A stretch of DNA of 7,553 nt from an uncultured Luteimonas sp. (lineage in GTDB: Bacteria; Pseudomonadota; Gammaproteobacteria; Xanthomonadales; Xanthomonadaceae). The translations under genes and the position numbers were made by a program. Under the pieces are notes generated by a model. It was given only the letters and a program-made list of their open reading frames with translations. It ran no database searches and had not been told where the DNA came from. The stretch lies in NCBI GenBank assembly GCA_938008415.1, contig CALLKI010000049.1, forward strand, positions 1-7,553, given 5' to 3'. Shown one piece after another: positions 6,662-7,553 of the stretch (the stretch's first letter is position 1; each line of letters opens with the position of its first letter).

Positions 6662-7553
6662 AACCTCAACGCGGAGTATTGTCGCGAGCTGGCGGAGAAG
6701 GTCGCGCCCTCACGGGCGCGTGGATTGAAACTGGGCAATCTCGATCTCGTTGCGGGTGCCAGCCTGGTCGCGCCCTCACGGGCGCGTGGATTGAAACGTC
6801 CTCGACGTATTCGCCGCCGCGCACGTGCACGCGTCGCGCCCTCACGGGCGCGTGGATTGAAACCGTTATCTCTGGGTCGGTGAACTCACAAAGCGGGGGT
6901 CGCGCCCTCACGGGCGCGTGGCGATGTCACAGCGGATGCCTGCCACGTCGCGCCCTCACGGGCGCGTGGATTGAAACACCTCCACCAGGTACGGCCCGAT
7001 GAGCTGCTCGACAGTCGCGCCCTCACGGGCGCGTGGATTGAAACATCGTGTTCAGTGCCGTGATTGCGCGAATGCCGCGGTCGCGCCCTCACGGGCGCGT
7101 GGATTGAAACTCAGTGAAACCGTAACAATTTCCAGACTGAGGGGGTCGCGCCCTCACGGGCGCGTGGATTGAAACTACAAGATCGGCGGCACGCTCGCCC
7201 ACCGCAACGTGTCGCGCCCTCACGGGCGCGTGGATTGAAACCTTGGCCGTGTCCCGCACCCGCACGATCGCCGCAAGTCGCGCCCTCACGGGCGCGTGGA
7301 TTGAAACCTGACAGCTGCCCTCTGCCTGACCCTGGCCTCGGTCGCGCCCTCACGGGCGCGTGGATTGAAACCACACGCTGTGGTACCACTTCCGCGACGG
7401 CCTGAAAGTCGCGCCCTCACGGGCGCGTGGATTGAAACTGGCCCTCTCCGTGGCGAGTGTGTTTCAACAGGGGGTCGCGCCCTCACGGGCGCGTGGATTG
7501 AAACTGCACCAGGTACAGCATCGCGTTTTCGGACAGCCGGTCGCGCCCTCACG
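6634..7553 (+). CRISPR. Type I-C CRISPR array, 15 repeat copies seen, open at the right edge
   Basis: The repeat is 31 nt, beginning GTCGCGCCC and ending GGGCGCGTGGATTGAAAC. It forms a 7-bp stem (CGCGCCC/GGGCGCG) with the loop TCAC, followed by the 11-nt 3' part TGGATTGAAAC that becomes the crRNA handle after Cas5c cleavage. Repeats start at 6634, 6701, 6767, 6833, 6899 (broken), 6947, 7014, 7080, 7145, 7211, 7277, 7341, 7408, 7474 and 7540 (cut by the window edge). Spacers 1-14 measure 36, 35, 35, 35, 25 (remnant), 36, 35, 34, 35, 35, 33, 36, 35 and 35 nt. Apart from the fifth and the cut last one, all repeats are identical, so the degenerate trailer end is not reached. The handle lies at the 3' end of each repeat, so transcription runs on the + strand, in line with the cas genes. 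No leader precedes the first repeat, and no spacer is duplicated. Confidence 0.98.
6899..6946 (+). repeat. Broken fifth repeat with shortened spacer
   Basis: Bases 6899-6921 match the first 23 nt of the repeat exactly and keep the whole hairpin. The last 8 nt, ATTGAAAC, are missing. Only 25 nt (6922-6946) separate this point from the next repeat. The unit is 48 nt instead of about 66, so roughly 18 nt were lost across the repeat-spacer junction. The crRNA from this unit would lack most of its 5' handle. Confidence 0.9.

Noticed and set aside
6658..7405. Open frames inside the array with repeated RALTGAWIET or SIHAPVRAR peptides
   Set aside because: These are translations of the identical CRISPR repeats and spacers, not repeat proteins.

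Overview
This window carries most of a type I-C CRISPR-Cas locus, all on the + strand. The gene order is cas3, cas5c, cas8c (with a predicted internal cas11c), cas7c and a truncated cas4, followed directly by a CRISPR array that runs off the right edge. The DNA is GC-rich with dense, overlapping genes. The protein sequences and the array repeat (starts GTCGCGCCC, ends GTGGATTGAAAC) look proteobacterial. From memory, the repeat is within about one base of that described for Xanthomonas oryzae type I-C, so a gammaproteobacterium is a reasonable but unproven guess.

Layout. Positions 1-348 contain no gene I can support, only a perfect 8-bp inverted repeat (78-101) and, at the end, a strong Shine-Dalgarno that fixes a GTG start for cas3 at 349. 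The interference genes follow: cas3 (349-2649), an 89-nt gap with a strong hairpin, then cas5c (2739-3419), cas8c (3416-5263) and cas7c (5260-6123), the last three linked by ATGA stop/start overlaps. cas4 starts at 6143 with a good RBS, but its coding homology ends near 6597. Its open frame then runs through a spacer-length stretch and stops inside the first repeat.

How the genes work together. Cas5c cuts the array transcript at the repeat hairpin and holds the 11-nt handle. Cas7c polymerises along the spacer. Cas8c recognises the PAM and recruits Cas3, and Cas11c, made from inside cas8c, supplies the small subunit. Cas3 then unwinds and degrades the target. All these parts look intact.

The main anomaly is that the adaptation side is gone: the C-terminal Cys cluster of Cas4, all of cas1 and cas2, and the array leader are absent between cas4 and the first repeat. 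The simplest reading is one deletion joining the inside of cas4 to a spacer boundary of the array, leaving a 'read-only' immune locus whose array depends on read-through from the cas operon. A second, smaller lesion lies at the fifth repeat, which lost its last 8 nt (the ATTGAAAC end of the crRNA handle) and probably part of its spacer. Everything else matches a known I-C architecture; I see no wholly new defence gene.
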